DNA of 64,000 bases from Botryotinia globosa (taxonomy: Eukaryota; Ascomycota; Leotiomycetes; Helotiales; Sclerotiniaceae). The stretch is taken from positions 2,852,001 to 2,916,000 of the forward strand of contig RCSZ01000002.1 of assembly GCA_014898425.1 (NCBI GenBank), written 5' to 3'. Of the stretch, positions 12,795-23,887 are shown one piece after another (the first letter of the stretch is position 1; each line of letters opens with the position of its first letter). The position numbers were made by a program, and so were the translations under genes. The notes below the pieces were generated by a model that was given only the letters and a program-made list of their open reading frames with translations, did no database searches and was not told where the DNA came from.

Positions 12795-14028
12795 ATGGCA
12801 GACGAGGAGTTGATTAATAAAATCCACGAGCTCAGCGACTTGGAGCTCGCCGCACTGATATGTTTAGTCGCAGAAGAGCACTGTATCATTGATACAGATC
12901 CCGACGCTCTAGGCGATCTCGTACAAGAGTTACAGCTGGTGAATACACCTCCCTTTCAATATCCTCGCAAGCTGCTAATGCTTAGTAGGTCGCATCTAAA
13001 GTCTTCGGCTTAACCTATGCTGTTATCGATTGCAATAGCCTCACCACCCTCGATGATTTTGCACATGCTATTCTCTCCGTTGATGCGGCTCCTACTCGAA
13101 CGAATTCTCCTGCAATAAGTCGTCGCGACTCGTACTTCTTACAAACACCCGCTTTCCAATCAATCAACAGACCGTCTATACCGGAAACGACCGATAATAA
13201 AAAGATAGCAAATGTGATCATCGCTAGGAATCTCGACGAGGCGCCGCAGCAGATACAGATTCAAGCGTTAGAGCTAATGCGAACGAAACGACTGTTCACA
13301 AGGACATCCATACAAAATGCGCCAAAACGTTTCTTGTTTATAGCTGCTATAGCAGGCGGGGAGGGCCCAAGGTTGACAAAACATCTTAATGACTACATGT
13401 TCATTTCTCATGTACACGACCCTGAGGATGGGTTCCCGAACCTAGAAGATATGTTTACAGACGATACGAGTTCCACATTATCAGTTGTGAAAAGGAGTCC
13501 AACAATACAGACTGAGGAGAGTTTATGGGCGAGAATATCTCCGATGGTGAGTGGTCAAAAGACCTATGACTGAGCTATTGTTGATAATAAAGATATAGGA
13601 TATCGAAAATTTAGCCCAGCAAAGTAAAAATACTACAGTCAGTGTCGAGGTCAAGCAATATCAACAAAATATTGCATCCTTCCTTAGAATACATCGCGCG
13701 GTAGCAACGGGTATATCTGCGATTGCCACAAAGCATTTTGATAAGCTTGTTAGGTAAGAATGACCTGGTATGTACACGGGAGTTTGTTCTGATACCGATT
13801 AGATGCCTCGCGCCGTTGCACGGCCTTCCATATGCTACCCCATCTCTTATTGCTCTTGCCGCCAGAAAGGTATACCTTCATCGCATTGAGATCGTAAGTC
13901 CAGAAAGAGAACGTAGTATGCAGTGGGGGAGTGACTTGGATGCCATTAGAGAAATGTTGGATGGTATAGGACCAGAGGAAGTGATTGAGGAAGTGTTGGG
14001 TAGTGCAGGAGCCGAGGCTCCCTTGTAG
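12795..14028 (+). CDS. AAA+/magnesium-chelatase-like protein without visible Walker A
   Basis: Exons 12795-12938, 12989-13546, 13599-13753 and 13803-14028 give 360 aa; every join keeps the frame and uses standard splice sites. The middle reads like a degenerate MoxR/Mg-chelatase AAA+ core: a Walker-B-like strand NVIIARNLDEAPQQIQIQAL, MRTKRLFT, and a sensor-1-like strand RFLFIAAIAGG. I see no GxxGxGKS P-loop; the corresponding place has VFGLTYAVIDCNSL, so ATP hydrolysis is doubtful. The C-terminal part (PLHGLPYATPSLIALAARKVYLHRIEIV) resembles the lid helices of such ATPases. Fungal homologues are often labelled magnesium chelatase-like, though fungi make no chlorophyll; the function is unknown to me. 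It shares a 242-bp divergent promoter with VPS16. A short uORF (ATG-GAT-TGA) ends just before the start. Confidence 0.75.
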
Positions 14029-16188
14029 AGTAAACCGACTAATTGAATATCAGAAAAATAATATCAACGGAGTGTTAGTAGCACCTGGCAGTCATGATCA
14101 TAAATATGTAGTAGTAGTGTGACATGGCATATCGGTAGAAAGGCCAATGTCGGTCTGTGATTACAAAAGTTTGAGACTTTGTATTAGTCCCCAGCGCAGA
14201 TGATATTCGAAAGTGCGCAAGAGGATACCAAGTGGGATTTTTTTTGAATGGCATTGTGTGATGAATTGAATCGTCTCGCCCACTTAACATCTACTCACCA
14301 CTTTTTTTCACACGGCTAAACTTCACTTACATCACAATCGTCTCAACGTCTCCGCTTGATCATGCACCCAAAAGGCTTCTAAAATTGAATCTTGAATTCA
14401 CCCAGAGACAATCACGAGGAATGCCAGTCGCAAAGTGAGTACACTTATTGAAAAGGTTATATGAGAAATAGTTCTATGGCCGGAACCGATCAAGAACATT
14501 TGGAAGCTGGCCAATCTTTCGTTATCGAGGTTCCTAGACGGGAATCAAAAATAATAGATAGCCCAGTCATCGAAAATACTTTGACGAAGGCTTTCACATA
14601 ACTCAAATCAATACCTAACTATCTGATCTCGGCCTCGGATAATCCGTACCCCTCTTCTTACTGCCTGTGCATGATTTGCCAGATTTTGAATTGTTTCTTC
14701 CTTTCATATAAATTATGGATTGAATCCACTCCATGGTTTCCTATTCGATAAACTTCTGGGAGTCCAGAACGGATGGCCCGGCTTGCAGGATATTTTCATT
14801 TGCGTCCAGGATCTTCCGCAGGTAGATGAAAAGCTACATTCCGGCCTGCTAGATACAATGGCGCCCACCATCAACGGAGAGATAGGCAAAATTTAAGAAG
14901 CATTGATAAGATACGACTTGGCCAATCTCAATTCGAACACTAGACAGCACATAGCCAGCCAAATTTCATGTTGTTCGCTTATCCAAACGCGCTCAACATG
15001 GCAAAGTATACGACCACTTGGAATTGACGAGAAGCCACGATACGTTATCCGAATGGAAACACTATAAGAAAAATATAATGAAATTATCAAGTTGACAATG
15101 CCGAATTAGAATATCCTCTGATTATTTCCCTATGGTTGAATTATATGGAATAAAAGAGGCAAACTTCTCTGTGAATAAAGCTATCCTATAAGTCTCCATT
15201 TGTAATATTAGTGAGCCTCACTAAATACTCTAGGCTCAAATCGGGAACTATTGACGAAGAGAAAAATGGCGATCATTTTCGTGCCTTCACTGATGATATG
15301 TGGAATGACTGGAACTTCAGGTTCGGGTATTAAGAGAAGACTACAGGTTTTCGATCTTGACCCACCACTACCCTATCATCCAAAAACGGTATCCTGCAAA
15401 TCCTCCACACTTTCTATTATCTTGGGCTGGTATCATCTGTATAAAATAGCATGATCGCGAAAACAAAGTTGTTCCAAGTTCCGATTTACCTGAATTCGTG
15501 ATTTTGATTGTGAATCTGCATTTCCTCGCTAACTACAAGATGTTCTCGACAAAACAAAATTGTTGGCTTCAAGGTAATCCTTATGGCTGTGCAAGTCATT
15601 GACCCGAGTTTGCATGTGATTCATATTGTGCATTTCCATAAACCTTTTCCTGGTTTTCCAAGTTCTCCCTCCTCCATTGGTATCCTTATTTATAACATCT
15701 GTCTATGTATTATGTACTTGCGAATTACATCAGTGGTATTTTTTGAGCTATGAATCATGCCTAGAGCTTTCAGGCTACTTCTCATTTCATTATATGCAAG
15801 CTGGTCTAATTATGATTGCAGTTCTACATCACAATAGCCTACACTATAGTGACTGAAATCCTCAATAATCACGGTAGCGCTTTCTATTATGGTAGATATA
15901 TACTGAGTGATATATTTATTAGAACTGTCTACTTGAAAACAGAGAGCTTTTCACGTCCGGAGGAAGAGTCTCCATTAATCACATGACTCTCATGTGATCG
16001 ACCTAGTTTACGGTAGAGCCACGTTGATTGGATACCGTTAACACCCGGGGTGCTAACCGAGATATAATATCTTCCAACAATACCAAGGTAATTTCTTGGT
16101 TTACGTCGATATATCGCGTCAAACTATGTTTATATTAATATTTTTCCAACATCAAATATTCGAAAGTTTTCCAGCAAGAAAAGTACGC
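14029..16188. other. 2.2 kb region with only coding fragments
   Basis: No complete gene found. A fragmentary coding-like stretch lies at 14420-14880 (separate entry). The rest is mildly AT-rich with short frames lacking recognisable content. Confidence 0.4.
14420..14880 (+). pseudogene. Possible gene remnant, family unknown
   Basis: An ATG at about 14420 opens MPVAK at a donor-like GTGAGT; an acceptor AATAG some 45 nt later would join in frame to MAGTDQEHLEAGQSFVIEVP and on to a stop near 14602. A second stretch in another frame around 14720-14880 reads NPLHGFLFDKLLGVQNG and LPQVDEKLHSGLLDTMAPT before a stop. The two cannot be linked by an obvious intron. This suggests a decayed gene, but the family is not recognised and chance open frames are possible. 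Confidence 0.2.
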
Positions 16189-17104
16189 ATGGCATTATCC
16201 GTTACCGAAATTGAGCCATTACTGGCCAGTTCTATGAGAGTTTTGCGGAATCAAACCACCCTTCAAGATCTCACTGCAGCTTATCCATCTTTGAAGGAAA
16301 AATCGCTTTCATCTCCTTCAAGCTTGACAGAGTTGGAACGTCGTGTGTTCCTTGATCTTCCAGATCCAGAAATGGAAAGTACAAATATAAGTGCAGCAAC
16401 AAGTCTTTCGCAAGCTGAATTGATAGAAAAAGCTGTTACAGTAAAACCTCTCCATAAGGATACTGGTTTTTGTGATCATTTTTAAGGATATATAGAGATA
16501 TCCTTGTATAAAGGTATTCAACTAATCCCAATATAATAATAATCCGCTTCCGATTAGTCCCGATTGAGTTATATTCTATGATTATTTTATAATTTTTTTT
16601 ATTTTATAAAAAATAACTAAAATCGATTATATAATAACTAATTCTAATAATTCTATTGATTCAATAAAAATATATATAATCTTGAAATTAAAAAATATAA
16701 GGATATCCTAATAAAAGGATTTTGAAGATATAAATCATTTTTAGACTTAAAAATTTTGGGATCTAAAAAAATTAAGGATAATAGAGGTTATCCTTATAGG
16801 GGGGATCCTTATGGAGAGGTTTTACTGTACCAATCGCGGTAGCCTCACAGACGCAGAAGTTTTAATTTTGAAAGATCGATTCTGGACATCCCCCACTCAA
16901 GAGGAGAACTCGAGGATAACTGATAGATTCATGGATTTAAGTGAAGAAGCGGGCGACGAATTTTTTAATGCCAAAGCTCCAGCTTATCTTGAAAACGAGG
17001 AAGAAGCTTTCAATATTGGTATTAATGAGTTCTGGGGACGCGAGAAGGCTGTGCGGAATTATCAATTAAACGATGTACTTAATGCAGCCTTGCCATACGA
17101 TTGA
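16189..17104 (+). pseudogene. Unknown gene split by a miniature transposon
   Basis: The 5' part 16189-16438 (MALSVTEIEPLLASSMRVLR...) and the 3' part 16830-17104 (...NRGSLTDAEVLILKDRFWTS...ALPYD) are separated by a 389-bp element with a duplicated TA. Leaving out the element and one TA, the two parts run in one frame for 174 codons, so the insertion is recent relative to decay of the gene. As it stands the frame enters the element and stops at 16483-16485. The protein is acidic and hydrophilic with no signal peptide or membrane segment; I do not recognise its family. The frame is open upstream to 16096, so the start could be earlier. Confidence 0.55.
16439..16827 (-). mobile_element. TA-flanked MITE, copy 1 (pogo-like termini)
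   Basis: 389 bp with perfect 23-bp terminal inverted repeats beginning CAGTAAAACCTCTCCATAAG, flanked by TA at 16437-16438 and 16828-16829. The interior is very AT-rich and encodes nothing. Subterminal ATAAGGATAACCTCTATTAT is shared with copy 2 at 34007-34409 in opposite orientation. TA duplication and CAG termini are those of Tc1/mariner-pogo elements; from memory, the plant MITE Emigrant starts with a very similar CAGTAAAACCTCTATAA. Confidence 0.9.
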
Positions 17105-17905
17105 CTCCTCTCTCTTTAGGTTACTTATCTTGTTGATTTCGGTCCCGCAGCAAAGTAGCTTCTGCTTTTGATGTCACCTGAATCTAAAATTACAGCTAGA
17201 TCCGCCGCTGCCAACAAAAATTTCCTCTAATTTGAATTGGAAGTAACCTCAATAATATTATGACTAGCAAGACAGATACAACACAAATGGGACGACCAGG
17301 CTGATAAGGACTGTCGGTGATATCGAAATTAATTGGCACATAAATTCCTGAGTTCTATGGGCACAATCTATGCATTTCAAATTATCAAGTTTATTTTTGT
17401 TATATTTCAATCCAAAGTATACATCGTTGCCGTGAGTTCACATCTGATATAAGATGTGATAGGTATCAGGAGCAGGTGTCGAGAAGACGTATCCTCTCAA
17501 ATCTGAAAGTGTGATGCTAGTGGCCACATTTGACAAGCGCCTATGTTATTGCGGCCCTTCCTAAACACAGTCTTATCCTGCAAATATCGCTGTTAAGTAT
17601 CGCGACTCATGAGTACGTGCAAAAATATACATACCAGGGTATGATAGCCCTGACAGCATACCATTTCCAATAGTTCATCCTGCTAGGGTAAAGAACTTCC
17701 TTGCATTTTGCATTTGCAATTCTCCAATATATCTCATTTCTCAAAACCTCTAATATTCATCAGCTGTGGGTGTCTGACTACATTCACATGCTCTTTGCTC
17801 AATATAGGCTGAGTGGTTGAATTAGATCTTGAAACATGCGGTTAGTCCCCATACACAAAAATATTAGCATATCATGGTATGCCGCTTCAACATGGAAAGG
17901 AAATA
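17105..17905. other. Intergenic, nothing recognised
   Basis: About 800 bp between two broken genes. No credible open frame, repeat or RNA gene seen. Confidence 0.5.
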
Positions 17906-18316
17906 TCAAAGGAGATACTTAGCATACTTCAAAGTCTGAACGCCTGCCCCCAGTTCCATAATTCGCGTCATATGATCTGTACAGGCTTTTCTGAGCTGTA
18001 TGATACGTTCCTCGTGATAAAGCTGCACTTCCTCATCTTCTGAATCCTCCTCAAAATCAGCTTCATCCCAATCGCGAAACTCACCATCAATTCTGATTTC
18101 CACTTCCTTCGCCAGCGAGATGTTGGACGGTAAAGGAGGCATGTCCGGCTTCCTCGGTCTATCAAGTATCAACTCCGAATACCATTGGGCATATAGCATC
18201 GGCGTAAATATATCCCGAAAGTCACGACAAACGCGCATCAGACATGCAAAAGTCTTAACATCAAGGTGTTCCCCCAACGCAGTGTGCATTTCTTCAGGGA
18301 GCGATAAGATACCCAT
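17906..18316 (-). pseudogene. Truncated F-box-like protein gene
   Basis: From an ATG at 18316 the frame gives 136 aa. Residues about 3-45 (LSLPEEMHTALGEHLDVKTF, then LMRVCRDFRDIFTPMLYAQ) look like the F-box of fungal F-box/leucine-rich proteins, which recruit targets to SCF ubiquitin ligases. A very acidic run (DWDEADFEEDSEDEEV) follows. The frame stops after TLKYAKYLL where a substrate-binding region of several hundred residues would normally follow. A possible donor (GTATCT) occurs at that place, but no coding continuation is visible downstream on the minus strand, so truncation is more likely. Confidence 0.45.
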
Positions 18317-19392
18317 GGTGTCAGCATTCGCATTGAAAATTCCTGTCGTGACTTGAGATAGAATGTACTTCAAACATTGAGGCAGCAAAAGAAAAAGAAA
18401 AGAGCTATCTTTATGTAGGTAGCTAGTGTCCCCAACTGTTGGTTGAAGCTTGCTAATTTATCTTTCTAGGCAACCACCGCTTAATTGACTGCTATAGGGA
18501 AGGGGGGGCAAGGGAGGAGGATACAAACAGGCATGAATCAAAGGAACCTGATTTATGCATATGAAAAGCCAATTATAGTTTCCATCTCTTCCTCGGATAT
18601 TGATAGCCTTCTCAGCAATCAATGGTACCCAGAACAGATACATATAATCGCTCTTAGATTACGACAATCTCAGGAAAACTGTGGATTTTGAATTGCTTTA
18701 ACCATTTCTGAGCCAAGAGCAAATGTTTTGTAGCAATTGTCAGTCGAAGTCATATTTCTTCATCGTCTAATACTTTGCAAATGCCCTCGAGCGCGCTCGA
18801 GACGCGTTAGGAACTCTGATTGTTAATAATACTGACTGGCAGAATTGGTCACTGCGCAGGGGGTTTGCGTGATTATATATTTTTTGATTTTTACTAAAAA
18901 CAAACCTTACAATCAGGGGATAATCCCGTCCATCGCTCTAAACTCACACCATGTAAAATGCTGGCGGCAATCTGAAATCGCAACCGAGAACGATTATCAT
19001 ATGGGTGTCAAAAAAATGAGGAACAAGAATGCTTCCATCCATGTTCTGTCATCTAGACGCAAGCTGCTTTGTCATCTCTATAACTCTGCAACATAATGCA
19101 AATACTATCCTAACATCAGCAACGACGAAGCCAGTCCTTAGTTTGGTTCGTCAAACACCAAATTTATGTATGGAAAGGATACTAAATTCAGCAATGACTC
19201 GCGGTCCCGAGCATATGCTAAGCTCTAGCTGCCCCCGCGTTTTGCCTTATCCACTAGTTTCACAAAATCGTGACTATTAATCGTATTTAATCATCTTTAC
19301 TGTGGAACATGATCCATACAAAGGCAATTCTTAAAATCTTAGACACCATATGCCACTTTTCTTCTCTTCCAAATATGAATGCTAAAAGATTG
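18317..19392. other. Intergenic, no gene seen
   Basis: Roughly 1.1 kb with short frames only. A perfect 16-nt palindrome CTCGAGCGCGCTCGAG lies at 18786-18801. Confidence 0.45.
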
Positions 19393-19394
19393 TA

Positions 19395-19905
19395 AGAGTT
19401 CTGGCCCCTGTTTATGATATATGTAACACTTTTCCGGTTAAAATATGCAATTATTCAGCTTTTTATACCTTAGTTTATTTATTATTATATAGGAAAAATC
19501 TGAAAATTATATTATGAAAAGATTCAAAAATATTGAAAATATTGAAAAAAATATGTAATTTTTTTATTAATTTTTTTTGAATTATATTTCCCAAGGTAAA
19601 AAGTGAAAAGTATGAAAATTTTCAAAAAATTCGCTTATTTTATATTGGAAAAGTATTATAAGTTAAGAATTCTAAAATTTTTCAATTAAAAACTTATACA
19701 ACTTTTCAATTAAAATATTTAAAAATAAATTGGAAGTTTTTTAGTGTTAATATTTTATTGAATTATTTGTTATAAAAGATGTATAATTTAATATAAAGAT
19801 TTAGAACAATTATATAATATTTTAGTTTATATAAAAAAAACCTGAATTTTGTAGGGATTATGTCACAAAACGTCACGGTGTGCTATGAGCAGAGGCCAGA
19901 ACTCT
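19395..19905. mobile_element. AT-rich MITE-like element, TA-flanked
   Basis: 511 bp bounded by inverted repeats AGAGTTCTGGCC[C/T]CTG (16 bp, one mismatch) with TA at 19393-19394 and 19906-19907. The interior, especially 19440-19860, is extremely AT-rich with no coding frame, as expected after repeat-induced point mutation. No transposase is encoded, so it would be non-autonomous or a decayed element. Confidence 0.75.
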
Positions 19906-19907
19906 TA

Positions 19908-20471
19908 CGACCAAGCACGATCCCTTCTTACTTGGCCCTCTCCCTGAGGGCATTTGTAATCTTTCTAGTTCTTTTTTGCGGCCCTTTCAGCCGAGTTCGA
20001 TATTACTATTATAATTACTGGCAAGATTGAGGATATACCGTTATATTGATCAGCTGATCGATTTAACAGATATAGGGGAAAGCGAATAGAGAACGAGTAA
20101 AGCTCTTGAATGTTACTTAAACTGTGTTTAATTCACTTACATCTGATGGGGATCGAACATGATTTAACTTTGAATGAAGGCTTTAAATTGAAGAATTGAA
20201 GAGGTAAAAGCAACTGGGGGAGCTCCTCGAACTGGGGCTAATACTGTGATATTTCACGTAGTATCTTAGTAGTTACTTTGCATCTCAAAGCGCCTCCAGA
20301 CACAATATCTTCCACACTATATCCATATCATGCGATTCAGATGGTTCCGTGAAGAAACATAAGACAGAATAATCATGTATAAAGCTCCTTTCCCTCAGCT
20401 CTATTCATATATTTCTCGTGGCAGCAATTCGAATTCCAATTCAGTACCATTGACATCCTCACGTTGGCCAA
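19908..20471. other. Upstream region of the split reductase gene
   Basis: About 560 bp holding the presumed promoter of the gene at 20472. No specific element identified. Confidence 0.4.
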
Positions 20472-22669
20472 ATGTCAAATCGTATTCTCCTCACCGGCGC
20501 AAGTGGCTTCGTCGGCTCATGGGTCCTCGTTCACCTCCTTAGGCAAGGCCACTTCGTCCGCGCGATAATTCGCTCTGAATCCAAAGCCGAACGAGTTTCC
20601 TCCGATTTCCCTGGCTACAAATCCCATCTTGACTTCGGGATCGTCCCCGATATCACCGCCCCCGGAGCTTTCGACGAGGTGGTCAAATCCGATCCTTCTT
20701 TCGATGTCGTGATACATACTGCTTCTCCATTTCTATACAAGACTATCACGGATAATCGTGAATTTCTTGATCCAGCAATCAGAGGAACAATGGGTGTCTT
20801 GGAAAGTGTGAAGAAAAATGCACCAGAGGTAAAGAGATTTGTGGTCACAAGTAGCTGTGCTGCGATTATTAATTTTACTGAGGAGGTTGTTAGGGCTAGT
20901 TTGGATGTACAAATCCGCGCTGAATTCGTTGAATATTCCGCTCTTTTTGAAAACGGATTTTTTATTTATATTTAGATATTAAATTGTAGATTTTATTAAA
21001 TAATTTATATTTTAATAAATTTAATATATTTTGAAATGAAAAAAGAATAAATTATTTTAAAATGATACTAAATAATCTCTATTTTTTAATAAATTTGTAT
21101 AGAAAAATGAAAATATAAATTGAAAACAAGAATTAGAAAAAACAGATTTTATTGAATTTATTAAAATAATCTATTCTTTTTATAAATCTTTATAGATTTT
21201 AAAGCTAGTAATATAGAAAATACATCATTTGAAAGCCCTTAGCTTCTTCTATATAGTTACCACTTTTGTTTTCTTTTTATTCAACTAATTTAGATAATTT
21301 TATTGAAAACCCCTAAGAATCTACGCTATGGTTACAATGCCAAGGAAGTCAAGCCAATCAGATCGCTTGAATCGGGTCTCACTAAGCGAGAGTTCTCTTT
21401 TTTCGTGTGTATACAGTACTAATACCTCGCGGGCGACAAGAATATTAAGGAGGTAAACCTTCAATAAAATCTAAAATTATAATAAATAAAGTTTGAAACT
21501 ATAGATTTATTTTGAATTAAAATTTATAATTATATTTAAATTTAAATGAAACTGTTTCTATATTTATTTTAATTTTAAATAAAATTATTTTTATATTCAT
21601 TTATTAAATTATTCAAATAACAATAACAAATTAAAAATTCAAATTATTCTATTTAATTTATATATATATTATATATATATTTTACTTCTTTTTATTTTTA
21701 TAGATTTTATAATAGATTTGATATAGAAATTATAAAACTATAGATTAATAATTTGCTTTTTTTAAAACGAATTATTATTATTATGAAATCTATAGTGATA
21801 TAAAGAGTGGATTATTTCAGTGGATTCAGCGCGGATTTTGCAATCAAACGAGCCCTTAGTGAGCCGCAAAAAGTCTATACGGAGGAGGATTGGAATCCTA
21901 CTACATGGGAGAGTGTATTGGAAGGGACGCCGAATCATGCGTACCAGGCTGTCAAAAAGTTTGCGGAATTGGCTTGTAAGATTTCCACTATTACTGGGAA
22001 ACTGTGATGGTGGATGGATACTAATAATTCATTTTCAGCATGGGATTTTGTGGAGAAAGAGAAACCAAATCTTGATTTGGTGACATTAACTATTCCGATG
22101 GTTTACGGGCCGTTGAGACATACAGTTCAAAGTACAAAGGATCTGAATCAATCAAACTTGAGGATCTATACTGGACTGGTGAATTCATCTAAGGACGCTG
22201 AGCTACCTCTAAGTAAGTTTCTTCAATGCTGAGATAATTGTGAAAGTAGAAGCTAATGTGAGTAGACGGCCTCCATGCATTCACTGATGTTCGTGTAAGT
22301 ATATCCCCCTCTCCTTCGAAATGCCTAAACACCTAAAATTTCCAGGACCTAGCAGAAGCCCATGTCCTCGCTGCAACTCTTCCAGAAGCCTCGGGACAAG
22401 GTTTCATTGTTTGTGAAGGTCAAATATCATCTCAAAATATCAGTGATATTTTTCGCAAAAATATCCCAGAATTGGAAGAAAGAACACCAAAAGGTGTCAC
22501 CGTTGACAAAGGATTAGAGGATGGCTCTTTCACATGTAGTAGCGAGAAGGCCGGAAAGGTGTTGGGTTTGAAATTCAGAAGTAAGGAGGAGACTTTTGTG
22601 GATTTGGCCAGACAGCTCTTAGAGATTGACTGTGCTACCGTGTATGGTCGTTTGAAGACCATTGTTTAA
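20472..22669 (+). pseudogene. NAD(P)-dependent reductase (extended SDR, dihydroflavonol-reductase-like), split by an insertion
   Basis: The N-terminal part 20472-20909 has the Rossmann motif TGASGFVG, VIHTASP and VVTSSCAAI of extended SDRs of the dihydroflavonol-4-reductase/Gre2 type, which reduce aldehydes and ketones with NADPH. A 931-bp insertion (20910-21840) follows. Coding resumes at 21843 with YTEEDWNPTTWESVLEGTP and HAYQAVKKFAELA (the Y-x3-K catalytic pair), then exons 22039-22212, 22266-22294 and 22346-22669, ending DLARQLLEIDCATVYGRLK. Without the insertion and one target copy the exons total 365 aa in one frame, the family's usual size. As it stands the frame stops within the insertion at 20973-20975. 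The downstream exons look intact, so inactivation may be recent. The stop overlaps that of the convergent mannanase gene. Confidence 0.75.
20910..21840. mobile_element. 931-bp AT-rich insertion inside the reductase gene
   Basis: The termini are imperfect inverted repeats starting CAAATCCGCGCTGAAT at the left end and, inverted, CAAAATCCGCGCTGAAT at the right, with similarity running about 38 bp. The left flank is TA (20908-20909), the right flank CA (21841-21842), one transition away from TA. Two AT-rich arms (20960-21230 and 21460-21810) surround a balanced core (21320-21455) without a credible long frame. Probably a decayed Tc1/mariner-type or MITE element. Confidence 0.7.
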
Positions 22670-23887
22670 TGGCAATAACCACTCACGCAAGCATAGTCAG
22701 CGTTGCAAGGACTGCTTGCGCTGCAATCCCATCCCTCGCAACCCCAATTACAAGCTCCGGTTTGACTGGGAGCCTTAGTAGTAGTAGTAGTAGTAGCTCT
22801 GGCAGTTGGTGTGCTCCCAGTGGTAGTGCAGCCCGTCTTCGTATTGTGTAAGAGCAATTGTTGGGCAGAAGACAAAACTGATGAACTTCCTTCCACAATT
22901 AAGAAGTTTTCTTCTTTGTTATACTCAAACCATGACGCTGCAATGTAGTTTGGATATTGGCACATGTCTTGATTCACCAATTGGCTGATCCACGCAGCAT
23001 TTCCAGAAGATCCAGCGTAGCCTGTTTCACCAATGGCAAATGGGATGTTATAAGCAGCGGAGTAGGTTTTGTAGAAATTACCGTAGCAGTTTGAGAAGGC
23101 GGAGGAAGATAGTGGCGATGATGAACTGGGGTAGCAATCGATGCCCACTACATCGACGTAAGACTGGCCTGGCCAGTATGGTACAACCGGAGCAGATGAA
23201 GTGTCCACATTGGGAGACCAGAACATTTTGATCTTGGGATTGGTGGAAACAGCTGCATGAATATTCTTCCAAGCAGTAACAAACTCGGCCGCCGTTCCAT
23301 GATATGTACCATCCGTCTAATCTCATGTTAGTCATGATAATAGTAAAGTTTGGGATGATCTATACTAACAACGTAGTAATTCATCTCATGACCAAATCTC
23401 AACCAAACCTCTACACCTTTCGTAGTGAATTGTTCTAATACACTTGCAACCTGGCTAGCTACACTACTAGTTACCTGACTAAATGGAATAGTTGGCATGA
23501 CTGCTGGTTGGAACACAGCACCAGAAGCAACAACATCATCTAGACGTTGAAGGAGTTGAGATCCAGTAAATGTACTAGATGTTATTTGCGCATACCATCC
23601 ATAAGTACTGGCTTTTCCGCCGAGCTTGCTGTTTAGTTGTGCCATTGTATAGGCTGGAGATTTCACTTGGTATCCATCTGAAGGAAGGAATCCAAAGGCC
23701 ACCCCGTTGGAAACTACTCCCCCGGAAGGAAGGTCGTCAATTAGAGCTGATGAATATTAGCCATGAGTTTTACAAAGAATAGGGATCTATCACCTCGTTT
23801 TTCAGCAGATAATTGCGGAGTAGCTAAGGCTAACACTGCCGACAAAATGGCTGCGCCGGAAAGAAGAGAGGTAGAGAATGATTTCAT
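22666..23887 (-). CDS. Secreted GH26-like beta-mannanase with Cys-rich C-terminal module
   Basis: Exons 23887-23794, 23746-23370 and 23316-22666 give 373 aa. GH26 enzymes cleave beta-1,4-mannan in plant cell walls. The acid/base glutamate is E152 in WLRFGHEMNYYV and the nucleophile E254 in AIGETGYAG; MFWSPN and YVDVVGIDCYP are also family-like. A signal peptide (MKSFSTSLLSGAAILSAVLA) is followed by a Kex2-like EKR. After the catalytic domain comes a Thr-rich linker, partly encoded by an AGT/ACT repeat, and a compact six-cysteine tail (CNWGCEGWDC, then three more Cys). That tail is not a standard CBM1, which would have WGQCGG; it may be another carbohydrate-binding or fungus-specific module. 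The start is the ATG giving the signal peptide. Confidence 0.85.

Noticed and set aside
16439..16827. The MITE acting as an intron
   Set aside because: No GT donor or AG acceptor at its boundaries, which instead have TA duplication and inverted ends.
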